From: Pedococcus sp031456495
Lineage (GTDB): Bacteria; Actinomycetota; Actinomycetes; Actinomycetales; Dermatophilaceae
DNA length: 64,000 nucleotides
NCBI RefSeq assembly: GCF_031456495.1
Contig: NZ_JAVDUW010000002.1
Location: 868,001 to 932,000, forward strand
Direction: 5' to 3'
How positions within the stretch are numbered: position 1 is the first letter of the stretch; each line of letters starts with the position of its first letter. The notes under the pieces are model-generated. The model did not search any database. It saw only the letters and a list, made by a program, of their open reading frames with translations, and was not told where the DNA came from. Position numbers and translations under genes: made by a program. This document shows positions 43,993-53,090 of the stretch, piece after piece.

Positions 43993-44886
43993 TCAGCCTA
44001 TGACCACCCACCGGCCGGCATCCGCGTCGAGCCGGGCCAGGCCGCGCCGGTGCAGCTCGGCCAGCCACCCCTCCATCGGGAACCAGCCCCACCGGTCGTG
44101 GAACACGTTGGCGTTCCTCACGATCGAGCGCCGGTGGCGCAGCGGGGGGCTCTCCTGCTCGTGGTGCTGGTGGTACGCCGCCGCGCCCCCGACCCACAGC
44201 ATGGTGCCGCCCGACTCGCGGATACGCTGACCGAAGTCGGTGTCCTCTCCGCCGTAGCCCACGTAGCCCTCGTCGAAGCCCCCCAGCGCCCGCCAGCCCG
44301 ACGCGGTGACGGCGAACGACAGGGACCAGAACAGCCGGACGTCGTCGGCGACCTGCGTCGTCCCGGGCGCCGGCGCGGGACGGGCCGGGTGCGGCTCCGC
44401 GGTCGCGGCGAGCGAGGGCACGCGGTATGCCGCGGGGTGCCCGACGGCGGGTAGGTAGGCGACCTCCCCGCACGCGACCACGGGAGACGTGCCGGCGTCG
44501 CGCAGCACCTCGGCGTAGCGGGCCACGGTGCCCGCGGCGGGGATGCAGTCCACGTCGAGGAACACCAGGACGTCTGCGCCGAGGTCCAGCGCGGCCGCAG
44601 CCCCGGCGTTGCGGGCGGCGGACAGCGGGAGCTCACCAGCGGCCGTGAGGGGCACCGGGACGACCGTCGCCGCGGGGTGGAGCTCGCGGACGACCGCCTC
44701 GACCCCCGGGTCGCCCATGGCGACGACGACGTAGTGGTCGGGTCGCACCGTCTGGCGGGCCAGCCCCCAGCCCTGGCCGCGGAGGTGCTCGTGCCGACCG
44801 TGGGCGAGGGTGACCACGGCCGTGCGCGGGCCGCTCACGGCGGCCCCCACGTGGGCGCTCGTGCGGTCACCCGGCCGGACACTCAC
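43993..44886 (-). CDS. Glycosyltransferase family 2 with galactosyltransferase-type C-terminal domain
   Basis: 297 residues. RTAVVTLAHGRHEHLRGQ opens the GT-A fold; VFLDVDCIPAAGTV holds the DxD metal site; GWRALGGFDEGYVGYGGEDTDFGQRI is the Glyco_transf_7C acceptor signature. Last gene of a four-glycosyltransferase operon, 20 bases after its neighbour; GTG 44886 follows AGGAGGT. A soluble enzyme, presumably acting on an envelope or small-molecule glycan at the inner membrane. Confidence 0.85.
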   Translation of the reverse strand: MSVRPGDRTSAHVGAAVSGPRTAVVTLAHGRHEHLRGQGWGLARQTVRPDHYVVVAMGDPGVEAVVRELHPAATVVPVPLTAAGELPLSAARNAGAAAALDLGADVLVFLDVDCIPAAGTVARYAEVLRDAGTSPVVACGEVAYLPAVGHPAAYRVPSLAATAEPHPARPAPAPGTTQVADDVRLFWSLSFAVTASGWRALGGFDEGYVGYGGEDTDFGQRIRESGGTMLWVGGAAAYHQHHEQESPPLRHRRSIVRNANVFHDRWGWFPMEGWLAELHRRGLARLDADAGRWVVIG

Positions 44887-44906
44887 GCGGGACCTCCTGC
44901 GGCCGC

Positions 44907-46004
44907 TCACGCGGGCACCCGGGTCGGCAGCCCCACGTCCGCCAGGAGGGCTGCGGCCCGGGCTGCTCCGTCGCCGGTGCTCCAGCGGGCCCAGCCCTGC
45001 CCGCCGATCGCGACGGCCTGCTCCAACAACGCCGGCCACTCCTGCGGCTGCGGCCAGCTCGTCCGGCCCACTGCCAGACCGAGCTCCTGGACGCACTCGG
45101 CCGTCGCCACCTGCTCGTCGTGGGGGCGCGGCTGGGCGACCACGACGGCCGGACGCCGTGCAGCCGCGACCTCGGCCACGGCGTTCTGCCCCGCGTGCGT
45201 CACCACCACGTCCGCGCGCAGCAACTCGTCCCACAGCTCCGTCGACGCGTGCGCGCCCGGCGACCGTTCGACCCAGGTCCACCCGGGAGTGGCGGCACGG
45301 GCGGCAGCCACCTGCGCGGGCGTCGTGCCCCGGCCGCCCGCGCCCCAGAGCAGCAGGACGGTCGGGCCCGAGGAGCTGCAGCCGGAGGCGGTCTCGGACG
45401 GTCCGACCAGCGCGGGGGAGTCGCCCAGCGGGCCCCTTGCGCGCCCACCGGACGGTGCCGCCGCAGTGCCAGGCCGCACCCGCGAGTCGAAGCGCGAGAT
45501 GCCGCCCACGCAGCGGGTCTTGGCCACCCACTCCGCAGGCCAGCGGCGCTCGTGCGTCCCGGCCGGCCACGGGGCCAGGAGTGCCTCGGCGGTGTCGTAC
45601 GCCAGCCGGTGCGCCCGGTCGTCACGGCGCCCCGGGAGGGCCACGACGACGGTCGGGACGCCGGCCAGCCGGGCCAGCAGCGCCACCTCGACCGACACGT
45701 CGACCACCAGCAGGCGCGGCCGGTACTGGGCTGCCCAGGACACGACCTGCTGCGCCCGCTGCGCCAGCCCGGGGTGACCACGCGGGACCCAGTGGAGGGC
45801 GCCCTGCGCCGTCACGTCGGCGTCCTCGTCGACGGGGTCGCCGGCCACCTCGTCGTCACGGGCCAGCTCGGTCCATCCCGAGCTCCACCCCGCCGGCCGG
45901 GGGGCCGAGCTGAGCCCCCAGACGGGCTCGTCCAGCGCCGCGGCGACGGCCTGCATGCGGGTCACGTGGCCTGCACCCTGGTGGTGGGCGTAGTAGCCGA
46001 TCAT
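44907..46004 (-). CDS. GT-B glycosyltransferase (MurG/GT28-like)
   Basis: 365 residues. IGYYAHHQGAGHVTRMQAVA at the N-terminus matches the GxGH loop of MurG-like enzymes; the C-terminal half has WGAGGRGTTP, DVVVTHAGQNAVAEVAAARRPAVVVAQPRPHDEQ, the nucleotide-sugar site. Residues about 195-225 are a Gly/Ser/Pro-rich linker. Starts four bases inside the previous gene (ATGA overlap). Substrate unknown. Confidence 0.82.
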   Translation of the reverse strand: MIGYYAHHQGAGHVTRMQAVAAALDEPVWGLSSAPRPAGWSSGWTELARDDEVAGDPVDEDADVTAQGALHWVPRGHPGLAQRAQQVVSWAAQYRPRLLVVDVSVEVALLARLAGVPTVVVALPGRRDDRAHRLAYDTAEALLAPWPAGTHERRWPAEWVAKTRCVGGISRFDSRVRPGTAAAPSGGRARGPLGDSPALVGPSETASGCSSSGPTVLLLWGAGGRGTTPAQVAAARAATPGWTWVERSPGAHASTELWDELLRADVVVTHAGQNAVAEVAAARRPAVVVAQPRPHDEQVATAECVQELGLAVGRTSWPQPQEWPALLEQAVAIGGQGWARWSTGDGAARAAALLADVGLPTRVPA

Positions 46005-47065
46005 GCGGCCTGCCCGACCCGCGTCATGTCCTCGTAGCGGTCCACGTAGGCGTCGACCATCGTGTCGAGCGAGCAGTGCCGCACCGCGTGGTCGCGGCAT
46101 CCTGCGCGGTCCAGCAGGACCGCCTCGTCGAGGGCGGCGGCTGCGGCGTCGACGTCGCCCGGGGCGACGAGGACACCGGTGCCGGGGACGACGAACTCGC
46201 CCAGGCCGCCGCGGCGGTACCCGACCACTGGCGTGCCGCAGGCCAGCGACTCGGCCGCGACCAGGCCGTACGGCTCGTCCCAGGCGGGTGTCACCAGCGT
46301 CGCCGCGCTCGCTCCCACGAGGTCGCGCAGCTCGCGCACGCCGAGGTGCCCGACGTACTCGGCGCCGGACCCCAGCAACGGCTCGACGACGTCGCGGACG
46401 TAGGCGTGGTCGCCGACGGGACCGGCCAGGCGCAGCCGTCGCCCGCTCGCAGCGGCGATGGCGATGGCCTCGTGGGGTGCCTTCTCGGGCACCAGCCGGC
46501 CGAACCACACGAGGTCGGTGCCACCCGGGCCGGGGGTCCAGGTGGAGGTGTCGACGCCGTTGTGCACGACGTCGGCCGTGGTGACGTGGCGCCACTGGCG
46601 GGCGGTGTGCGCGCTGACGGCCACGAAACGGGCCCGCGACTGGTCCATGAGGGAGATCGCGGGCTCGAGCCACGGGGTCGGTGGCGTGTGCAGCGTCGTC
46701 AGCATCGGCGCGCTGCAGGCCTGCGCCAGGGAGATGGGCACGAAGTGCAGGCTGTTGTTGTGGATGACGTCGACGTCGCCCCGCGATCGCAGCTCGAGCA
46801 TGACCTGCAGGTAGGCGTGGTGCTCGCGCAGCCACGGCTCCGGCGGCATGGCGACATCAGCCCGTGCGGCGTCGCTGAGCCGCAGCGGCGCCACCATGAG
46901 CTCGCGGGCGTCGAGGACCGGGTCGCTGCCTGGCCCGGCGAAGACGGTGACGTCGACACCGCGGTGGCGCAGCCCCCGTACGAGCGCCCAGGTCAGCGAC
47001 TCCAGGCCCCCGGCGAAGGGCTGGCGCAGGGGATGGCGGGCGGCGGCGAGGATCACGACGTGCAT
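46001..47065 (-). CDS. Glycosyltransferase family 4
   Basis: 354 residues. HPLRQPFAGGLESLTWALVRGLRHRGVDVTVFA is the GT4 acceptor-side opening; GRLVPEKAPHEAI, AWDEPYGLVAAESLACGTPVVGYRRGGLGEFV is the E-x7-E donor motif region. Retaining GT-B enzyme. Overlaps the upstream gene by 13 bases and the downstream gene by four. Confidence 0.87.
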   Translation of the reverse strand: MHVVILAAARHPLRQPFAGGLESLTWALVRGLRHRGVDVTVFAGPGSDPVLDARELMVAPLRLSDAARADVAMPPEPWLREHHAYLQVMLELRSRGDVDVIHNNSLHFVPISLAQACSAPMLTTLHTPPTPWLEPAISLMDQSRARFVAVSAHTARQWRHVTTADVVHNGVDTSTWTPGPGGTDLVWFGRLVPEKAPHEAIAIAAASGRRLRLAGPVGDHAYVRDVVEPLLGSGAEYVGHLGVRELRDLVGASAATLVTPAWDEPYGLVAAESLACGTPVVGYRRGGLGEFVVPGTGVLVAPGDVDAAAAALDEAVLLDRAGCRDHAVRHCSLDTMVDAYVDRYEDMTRVGQAA

Positions 47066-48138
47066 GCGCGCCTCCGGCCCAGGACTCCCTGGTACACGTC
47101 GTGGTGCACCGCGGCGACCTGCTCCCGCTCGGCCCGGCGCTCCTCCGCGGTCGCCCGCGGGGCAACCCGGCCCTCCAGCCATCCACGGTGCGCGTCGCGC
47201 AGCGCCGCCACCAGGGACGGCACGCGCTCGGGACCGTCCGCGGCATACGTCAGGCAGGGGCGCTGCTGGGCGTAGAAGCCGCAGTCGGGGGCGGCGACCC
47301 ACGTGCCGAGGTCGTGGCAGGCCTCGAGCCAGCCGGAGTGGGTGCCGAAGCGGTACGGCAGGACGGACACGTCCAGGCCCTGGAGGTAGGCCCAGAGCTC
47401 GTCGTCGGAGAAGTAGTCGTGCACGCGGAGGTCGACCCGGCCCTCGTCCGCGAGAGCGGTGAGGTGACCCGCGAGCGCGGCGTCGTGCCGTTCGAAGCCC
47501 TCGGTCATGACGTCGGTGTGGGCGTCGACGCGCAGCACCGCCCCGGGCATGTCCTCGAGCGCGTCGACGATGCCGTCGACGAGGGCGAGCGGCTCCATGT
47601 TGGCGCGCAGGCTCTTGGCGTGCAGCCCCACGACGAACCGGTCGCGGGCGGGACGCGGACGCCCGAGCCACTCCTGCGGGACGACGTGCGGGTGGGGGAC
47701 GACGGTCGCCGTGCGGCCCCAGCGCTGCTCGAGGACGGCGGCGGCGCCCGGGGTCAGCGTGATGATGGCGTCGGCGGCAGCGACGAGCACGTCGAGCTGG
47801 GCGTCGTGGGCCTCGGCGGTGGGGTGGTGCGGGTTGCGCAGGTCGTGCACGGTCAGCACGAGCGGCTTGTCGTGCTGGCGCAGGGCGAGCGTGAGTGCCT
47901 CGAGGTCGGCCGGCGACACGGCGTCGAACCCGAAGTGGACGTGCATGAGGTCGAACTCGGACGCGTGGCCGTGCACCCACGCGCTGGTGAGCATCCGTGG
48001 CGGCCACCACGGCGAGTCGGGGGAGGTGCCCGACGGGGGGTCCGGGAGGCGGACCACGTCGGCGGTGGCCGGCGCCGGGGGCGCCAGGTGACGGACGTAG
48101 ACGTGGCCGGACGGGACGGACGCGACGAGGATGCTCAC
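47053..48138 (-). CDS. Glycosyltransferase (GT4-like), first gene of the GT operon
   Basis: 361 residues from GTG 48138 (GAAGG upstream). DLMHVHFGFDAVSPADLEAL, VLTVHDLRNPHHP, TLTPGAAAVLEQRWGRTATVVPHPHVV and DVSVLPYRFGTHSGWLEACHDLGT fit a GT-B glycosyltransferase, with the usual E-x7-E region altered (SGWLEACHD), so donor specificity may differ. The tail RRACTS overlaps the next start. Divergent from the leuS leader. Confidence 0.78.
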   Translation of the reverse strand: MSILVASVPSGHVYVRHLAPPAPATADVVRLPDPPSGTSPDSPWWPPRMLTSAWVHGHASEFDLMHVHFGFDAVSPADLEALTLALRQHDKPLVLTVHDLRNPHHPTAEAHDAQLDVLVAAADAIITLTPGAAAVLEQRWGRTATVVPHPHVVPQEWLGRPRPARDRFVVGLHAKSLRANMEPLALVDGIVDALEDMPGAVLRVDAHTDVMTEGFERHDAALAGHLTALADEGRVDLRVHDYFSDDELWAYLQGLDVSVLPYRFGTHSGWLEACHDLGTWVAAPDCGFYAQQRPCLTYAADGPERVPSLVAALRDAHRGWLEGRVAPRATAEERRAEREQVAAVHHDVYQGVLGRRRACTS

Positions 48139-48305
48139 AGCTGACCTTCGAGAGGGGGGTCGGGCGCGGCTGCACCCGACCAAAGGGGCAGCAGGCAGGT
48201 GGCTCGACCGGCTGTGGACTTCCAGACCAACGTAACCCGGATCACCGACAGTCGCCTTGCCGGCCGAGACTGATGGCCCGCGAGGTGCTGCGCTAACCTG
48301 TTCCC

Positions 48306-48332
48306 GTGGCACGGTTCCTGCTCCTTACCTAG
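48306..48332 (+). CDS. leuS leader peptide (8 aa, three consecutive Leu codons), leaderless
   Basis: GTG GCA CGG TTC CTG CTC CTT ACC TAG encodes MARFLLLT. TAACCT (48294-48299) lies six bases before the GTG, the leaderless spacing seen at many genes here, so the peptide would be translated from the first mRNA base. The stop overlaps the first base of a hairpin that directly precedes a terminator-like stem. It is too short for ordinary gene calling; the support is promoter spacing, Leu run, following structure and the leucyl-tRNA synthetase gene downstream. Confidence 0.7.
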   Translation: MARFLLLT

Positions 48333-48389
48333 CCGCGACGACGAACCGACCGGACGTCGACGCGGCCAGCCCCTCCTGCGCGAGGGGCT
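48332..48389 (+). promoter_or_regulatory. leuS attenuator: pause hairpin plus terminator
   Basis: Hairpin 1 is a 12-bp stem with a single A-A mismatch (48332-48343 with 48355-48366). One base later comes an 8-bp stem AGCCCCTC/GAGGGGCT (48368-48375 with 48382-48389) followed by the T-rich TCGTTGTGTGTG. Ribosomes slowed on the Leu codons would cover the left arm of hairpin 1. I did not identify by eye the alternative structure that would open the terminator, so the direction of control is inferred. Confidence 0.6.
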
Positions 48390-48476
48390 TCGTTGTGTGT
48401 GGGTGCGAAAGCGCGGACCCGCACGCGGGACGGACAGTCGGGAGCAGGCCCGACCAGACGAGACGACGAGGATGAG

Positions 48477-51374
48477 ATGAGCGAGACGCCGCACCGGTAC
48501 ACCGCAGAGCTGGCCGACCGGATCGAGGTCGCCTGGCAGGACCGCTGGGAGCAGGAGGGCACCTTCCACGCCCCCAACCCGGCAGGGCCCTGGGCCGAGC
48601 CCGAGAAGGTCGGCGACCGCGAGAAGCTGCTCGTGCTCGACATGTTCCCGTACCCCTCCGGCGCCGGCCTGCACATCGGCCACCCGCTGGGCTACATCGC
48701 GACCGACGTGTTCGCGCGCTACCACCGGATGACCGGCAAGAACGTCCTGCACTGCCTGGGCTACGACGCGTTCGGACTGCCCGCGGAGCAGTACGCCGTC
48801 CAGACCGGGCAGCACCCGCGCAAGACGACCGAGGAGAACATGGTCGTCATGAAGCGCCAGCTGCGGCGGCTGGGCCTGGCGCACGACGACCGGCGCGCGA
48901 TCGCCACCATCGACCCGGGGTACTACAAGTGGACCCAGTGGATCTTCACCCAGATCTGGGACGCCTGGTACGACGTCGACGCCGTCCGTGAGGACGGCGG
49001 ACGAGGGAAGGCCCGTCCCATCAGCGAGCTGGTGGCGCAGTTCGAGAACGGGGAGCGCCCCACGCCGAACGGCCGGGACTGGTCCGCGCTGTCCGCGGCC
49101 GAGCGCGCCGAGGTGCTCGACGGCTTCCGCCTCGCGTACTCCTCGCAGGCACCGGTCAACTGGGCGCCCGGCCTGGGCACCGTGCTCTCGAACGAGGAGG
49201 TCACCAACGACGGCCGGTCCGAGCGCGGCAACTTCCCGGTCTTCAAGACCAACCTGCGCCAGTGGATGATGCGGATCACCGCGTATGCCGACCGGCTGGC
49301 CGACGACCTCGACCGGGTCGACTGGCCCGAGAAGGTCAAGCTCATGCAGCGCAACTGGATCGGGCGCAGCCAGGGTGCCCGCGTGCGCTTCCCCGTCGTC
49401 GGCCACGACGCCACGATCGAGGTCTTCACCACGCGTCCGGACACGCTCTTCGGCGCCACGTTCATGGTGGTGGCCCCCGAGCACCCGCTGCTGGAAACCA
49501 TTGTCTCGCAAGGCGACTGGCCCGAGGGCGTCAACCCGGCGTGGACCGGTGGCGAGGAGACCCCGGCGGCCGCGGTCGCGGCATACCAGCGGGCGGCGTC
49601 CCGCAAGTCCGAGGTGGAGCGGCAGACCGAGGGCAAGGACAAGACCGGTGTCTTCACCGGCGCCTGGGCCACGAACCCGGTCAACGGCGAGCGGATCCCC
49701 GTCTTCGTCGCCGACTACGTCCTCATGGGCTACGGCACCGGCGCGATCATGGCCGTGCCCGGGCAGGACACCCGTGACTGGGAGTATGCCGAGAAGTTCG
49801 GCCTCCCCATCGTGCGCACCGTGCAGCCGAGCGAGGGCCACGACGAGTCGACCGCGTTCACCGGCGACGGGCCGGCGATCAACTCCGCCAACGACGAGAT
49901 CTCGTTGAACGGCATGGGGGTCGGCGAGGCCAAGGCGGCGATCATCGACTGGCTGGTGGCGAAGGGCTACGGCGAGGCCACGGTCAACTACAAGCTGCGC
50001 GACTGGCTGTTCAGCCGCCAGCGGTACTGGGGCGAGCCGTTCCCGATCCTGTTCGACGAGGACGGCGTCGCGCACGCGGTGCCCGAGTCCATGCTGCCGG
50101 TGGAGCTGCCGGACGTGCCGGACTACTCGCCCAAGACGTTCGACCCCGACGACGACTCCTCGAGCCCCGAGGCGCCGCTGTCGCGCGCGACCGAGTGGGT
50201 GGAGGTCGAGCTCGACCTCGGCGACGGCGCCGGCGTGCGCAAGTACCGCCGCGAGACCAACACCATGCCCAACTGGGCGGGGTCGTGCTGGTACTACCTG
50301 CGCTACCTCGACCCGGCCAACGACGAGGCGTTCGTCGACCCGGAGAACGAGCGCTACTGGATGGGCAAGCACGCGGCCCCGGTCGAGGGCGCCCCCGCCG
50401 GTGTCACCGACCCCGGCGGCGTCGACCTGTACATCGGCGGCGTCGAGCACGCGGTGCTGCACCTGCTCTACGCGCGGTTCTGGCACAAGGTGCTGTTCGA
50501 CCTCGGCCACGTCAGCAGCGAGGAGCCGTTCCGGAAGTACTTCTCGCAGGGGTACATCCAGGCGTTCGCCTACCGCGACGGCCGTGGCCAGCCGGTCCCG
50601 GCGAACGAGGTCGAGGAGGTGGAGGGCAGCGACGCCCAGGACCCCCAGTTCACCTGGCAGGGCCAGCCCGTCACGCGCGAGTACGGCAAGATCGGCAAGT
50701 CGCTGAAGAACGTCGTGAGCCCGGACGAGATGTACGACGCGTACGGCGCCGACACCCTGCGCGTCTACGAGATGTCGATGGGCCCGCTGGAGCTGTCCAA
50801 GCCGTGGGAGACCCGTGCTGTCGTCGGTGCCCAGCGCTTCCTGCAGCGCCTGTGGCGCAACGTGGTCGACGAGGAGACCGGCGACGTGCGGGTCGTCGAC
50901 GCGCCGCTCGACCCCGACACCCTGCGCACGATGCACCGCACCATCGACGCGGTGTCGAAGGACTACCCGTCGCTGGGGTTCAACACCGCCATCGCGCGAC
51001 TCATCGAGCTCAACAACGCCCTGACCAAGCTCGACGCGGTGCCCCGCGAGGCGGCCGAGACCATCGTCAGGATGGTCGCGCCGATCGCCCCGCACATCGC
51101 CGAGGAGCTGTGGAAGCGGCTGGGCCACGAGGAGACGATCACCTACGAGCCGTTCCCGGTGGCCGACCCCGCGCTGCTCGTCGAGGACACCGTGACCTGC
51201 GTGGTGCAGATCAAGGGCAAGGTGCGCGACCGCCTCGAGGTGCCGGCCGACATCAGCGAGGACGCGCTGCGCGAGCAGGTGCTGGCCCTGCCCAAGGTCG
51301 TCGCGGCGACCGAGGGCGGCATCCGCACCGTCATCGTGCGGGCGCCCAAGCTGGTCAACGTCGTCCCGGCCTGA
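48477..51374 (+). CDS. leuS: Leucyl-tRNA synthetase
   Basis: 965 residues. Class I synthetase: PSGAGLHIGHPLGY (HIGH) near residue 60; CP1 editing domain with TRPDTLFGATFMVVAPEHPL; KIGKSLKN in place of canonical KMSKS, a variant seen in actinobacterial LeuRS; anticodon-binding and C-terminal domains complete. ATG 48477 is in frame with a start overlapping ATGAG repeats; GAGGATGAG provides a weak ribosome-binding site. Preceded by the Leu leader peptide and attenuator, so expression probably rises when charged tRNA-Leu falls. Confidence 0.96.
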   Translation: MSETPHRYTAELADRIEVAWQDRWEQEGTFHAPNPAGPWAEPEKVGDREKLLVLDMFPYPSGAGLHIGHPLGYIATDVFARYHRMTGKNVLHCLGYDAFGLPAEQYAVQTGQHPRKTTEENMVVMKRQLRRLGLAHDDRRAIATIDPGYYKWTQWIFTQIWDAWYDVDAVREDGGRGKARPISELVAQFENGERPTPNGRDWSALSAAERAEVLDGFRLAYSSQAPVNWAPGLGTVLSNEEVTNDGRSERGNFPVFKTNLRQWMMRITAYADRLADDLDRVDWPEKVKLMQRNWIGRSQGARVRFPVVGHDATIEVFTTRPDTLFGATFMVVAPEHPLLETIVSQGDWPEGVNPAWTGGEETPAAAVAAYQRAASRKSEVERQTEGKDKTGVFTGAWATNPVNGERIPVFVADYVLMGYGTGAIMAVPGQDTRDWEYAEKFGLPIVRTVQPSEGHDESTAFTGDGPAINSANDEISLNGMGVGEAKAAIIDWLVAKGYGEATVNYKLRDWLFSRQRYWGEPFPILFDEDGVAHAVPESMLPVELPDVPDYSPKTFDPDDDSSSPEAPLSRATEWVEVELDLGDGAGVRKYRRETNTMPNWAGSCWYYLRYLDPANDEAFVDPENERYWMGKHAAPVEGAPAGVTDPGGVDLYIGGVEHAVLHLLYARFWHKVLFDLGHVSSEEPFRKYFSQGYIQAFAYRDGRGQPVPANEVEEVEGSDAQDPQFTWQGQPVTREYGKIGKSLKNVVSPDEMYDAYGADTLRVYEMSMGPLELSKPWETRAVVGAQRFLQRLWRNVVDEETGDVRVVDAPLDPDTLRTMHRTIDAVSKDYPSLGFNTAIARLIELNNALTKLDAVPREAAETIVRMVAPIAPHIAEELWKRLGHEETITYEPFPVADPALLVEDTVTCVVQIKGKVRDRLEVPADISEDALREQVLALPKVVAATEGGIRTVIVRAPKLVNVVPA

Positions 51375-51498
51375 CCGGCCGCTGCCTCACCGTGTCCCGG
51401 CCTGGCCAGGTGCCGTACCGTGCGGGCCTGACCGGCCGCCGCACCGTGTCCGGGCGGTGTGGGTCCCGCGGGACCCGCACCGCCGGTAGCCTGCGCGC

Positions 51499-52347
51499 GT
51501 GAGCGTCGCCCTCGTCACCGACTCCACGGCATACCTCCCGGCTGCGGTCGTCGACGCGCGCGGGATCGGCGTCGTGCCCCTGCACGTGGTGATCGCGGGG
51601 ACGGAGTTCAGCGAGGGCGTGGACGTGAGCACCGCGGAGGTGGCCACCGCGCTGCGCGCCTTCAAGCCGGTGTCGACGTCGCGGCCCGCGCCGCAGGCGT
51701 TCCTCGAGGCGTACGAGAAGGCCGCCGCCGGGGGAGCCGAGGCCATCGTGTCCGTGCACATCTCGGCCGACATGTCCTCGACGGTGGAGTCGGCGCACCT
51801 GGCGGCGCAGCACTCGCCGGTGCCCGTGACCGTCGTGGACTCGCGCTCGCTCGGCATGGCGATGGGGTATGCCGTGGTGTCGGCGGCCGAGCTCGCCGCC
51901 GGTGGGGCGTCGGCCGAGGAGGTCGCGGCAGTGGCGCGCTCGCGCAGCGAGGCCTCGACCGTGGTGTTCTACGTCGACACCCTGGAGCACCTGAGGCGTG
52001 GCGGCCGGATCGGCGCGGCGTCCGCGCTGCTCGGGTCGGCGCTCGCCATCAAGCCGATCCTGGGTCTGGAGGACGGGCACATCCGCCCGCTGGAGAAGGT
52101 CCGCACGTCCTCGCGGGCGCTGGCCCGGCTCGAGGAGCTGGCCGTCGCGGCGGTCGACGCGGCCGGTGGTGACGTCGACATCGCGGTGCACCACCTCGAC
52201 TCCGCGGCCCGCGCCGAGGACCTGGCGGGGCGGATCCGCGATCGGGTGTCGACGGCCGGCGAGGTCGTCGTCGTCGAGCTCGGCGCGGTCGTGGGGGCGC
52301 ACGTGGGTCCGGGCACGCTGGCCGTGGCGGTGTCGCCGAGGCCATGA
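51499..52347 (+). CDS. DegV family fatty acid-binding protein
   Basis: 282 residues. VALVTDSTAYLP and VSTSRPAPQAFLEAYEKAAA, VSVHISADMSSTVESA, VVDSRSLGMAMG and VFYVDTLEHLRRGGRIGAASALLG are DegV family marks; relatives (FakB) hold fatty acids for phosphorylation by FakA, but no fakA is nearby. Context with plsY, joined by an ATGA overlap, fits phospholipid synthesis. TAGCCT (51487-51492) is six bases before GTG 51499 (leaderless). Confidence 0.88.
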   Translation: MSVALVTDSTAYLPAAVVDARGIGVVPLHVVIAGTEFSEGVDVSTAEVATALRAFKPVSTSRPAPQAFLEAYEKAAAGGAEAIVSVHISADMSSTVESAHLAAQHSPVPVTVVDSRSLGMAMGYAVVSAAELAAGGASAEEVAAVARSRSEASTVVFYVDTLEHLRRGGRIGAASALLGSALAIKPILGLEDGHIRPLEKVRTSSRALARLEELAVAAVDAAGGDVDIAVHHLDSAARAEDLAGRIRDRVSTAGEVVVVELGAVVGAHVGPGTLAVAVSPRP

Positions 52348-53015
52348 CGGCGCTCGACGCGGTGGTGTGGTCGACCGGGGCGGTCGTCTGGTCGACGGGC
52401 GGCGTCGTCCAGGGAGTCGTCGCCGCGGTGGTGGCGTTCCTCCTCGGCTCGGTGAACCCGGCCACGATCCTCGCGCGGGTCCTCGGCAAGGACCTCGCCG
52501 GCTCCGGCTCGGGCAACCCCGGCGCCACCAACGCCGGTCGGGTGCTCGGCCTGCGCTGGGGCGTCGTCGTGGGCGTCGCGGACGTGCTCAAGGGCTACCT
52601 GCCGGTGGTGCTGGCGAGCGCGTTCCTCGGGTCGGTCGTGGCGCTGGTCGTCGGGCTGGCGGTGGTGCTGGGCCACATCTGGTCGCCGTTCCTGAAGGGG
52701 CACGGTGGCAAGGGGGTCGCGACGTCGCTGGGCGCGATCCTGGCGGTGCAGCCCTGGTTCGGGCTGGTCATGCTGCTGCTGTTCGTCCTGCTGGTGTGGC
52801 GGCTGCGGTGGGTGGCGGGTGCGTCGGTGTCGGCCTGCCTTCTGCTGTTCGTGCTGGGCCTGCTCGCGGTCGCGGGATGGCTTCCCGGCTGGGTGCCCGA
52901 CGTGAGCCGCGAGACGGGGGTGTGGTGCGCGGTGCTTGCCCTCGTCGTGATCTACCGGCACCGCCGCAACATCGAGCTGTGGCTGCTCGCCCGGCGCGAG
53001 TCGTCCACAGGCTGA
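52344..53015 (+). CDS. plsY: Glycerol-3-phosphate acyltransferase PlsY
   Basis: 223 residues. Transfers acyl from acyl-phosphate to glycerol 3-phosphate at the membrane. Conserved loops LLGSVNPATIL, GSGNPGATNAGR, and GHGGKGVATSLG are present with at least five hydrophobic segments. The first 20 residues carry a VVWSTG duplication and are unusually long. Starts inside the degV stop. Confidence 0.92.
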   Translation: MTALDAVVWSTGAVVWSTGGVVQGVVAAVVAFLLGSVNPATILARVLGKDLAGSGSGNPGATNAGRVLGLRWGVVVGVADVLKGYLPVVLASAFLGSVVALVVGLAVVLGHIWSPFLKGHGGKGVATSLGAILAVQPWFGLVMLLLFVLLVWRLRWVAGASVSACLLLFVLGLLAVAGWLPGWVPDVSRETGVWCAVLALVVIYRHRRNIELWLLARRESSTG

Positions 53016-53090
53016 GGCGTCGCGTCAGGTCGTCCACAGGCCCGCAGTCCGTCCTGCCGTGGTGGGGCCGCACCTTCCTAGCGTTCCCGT

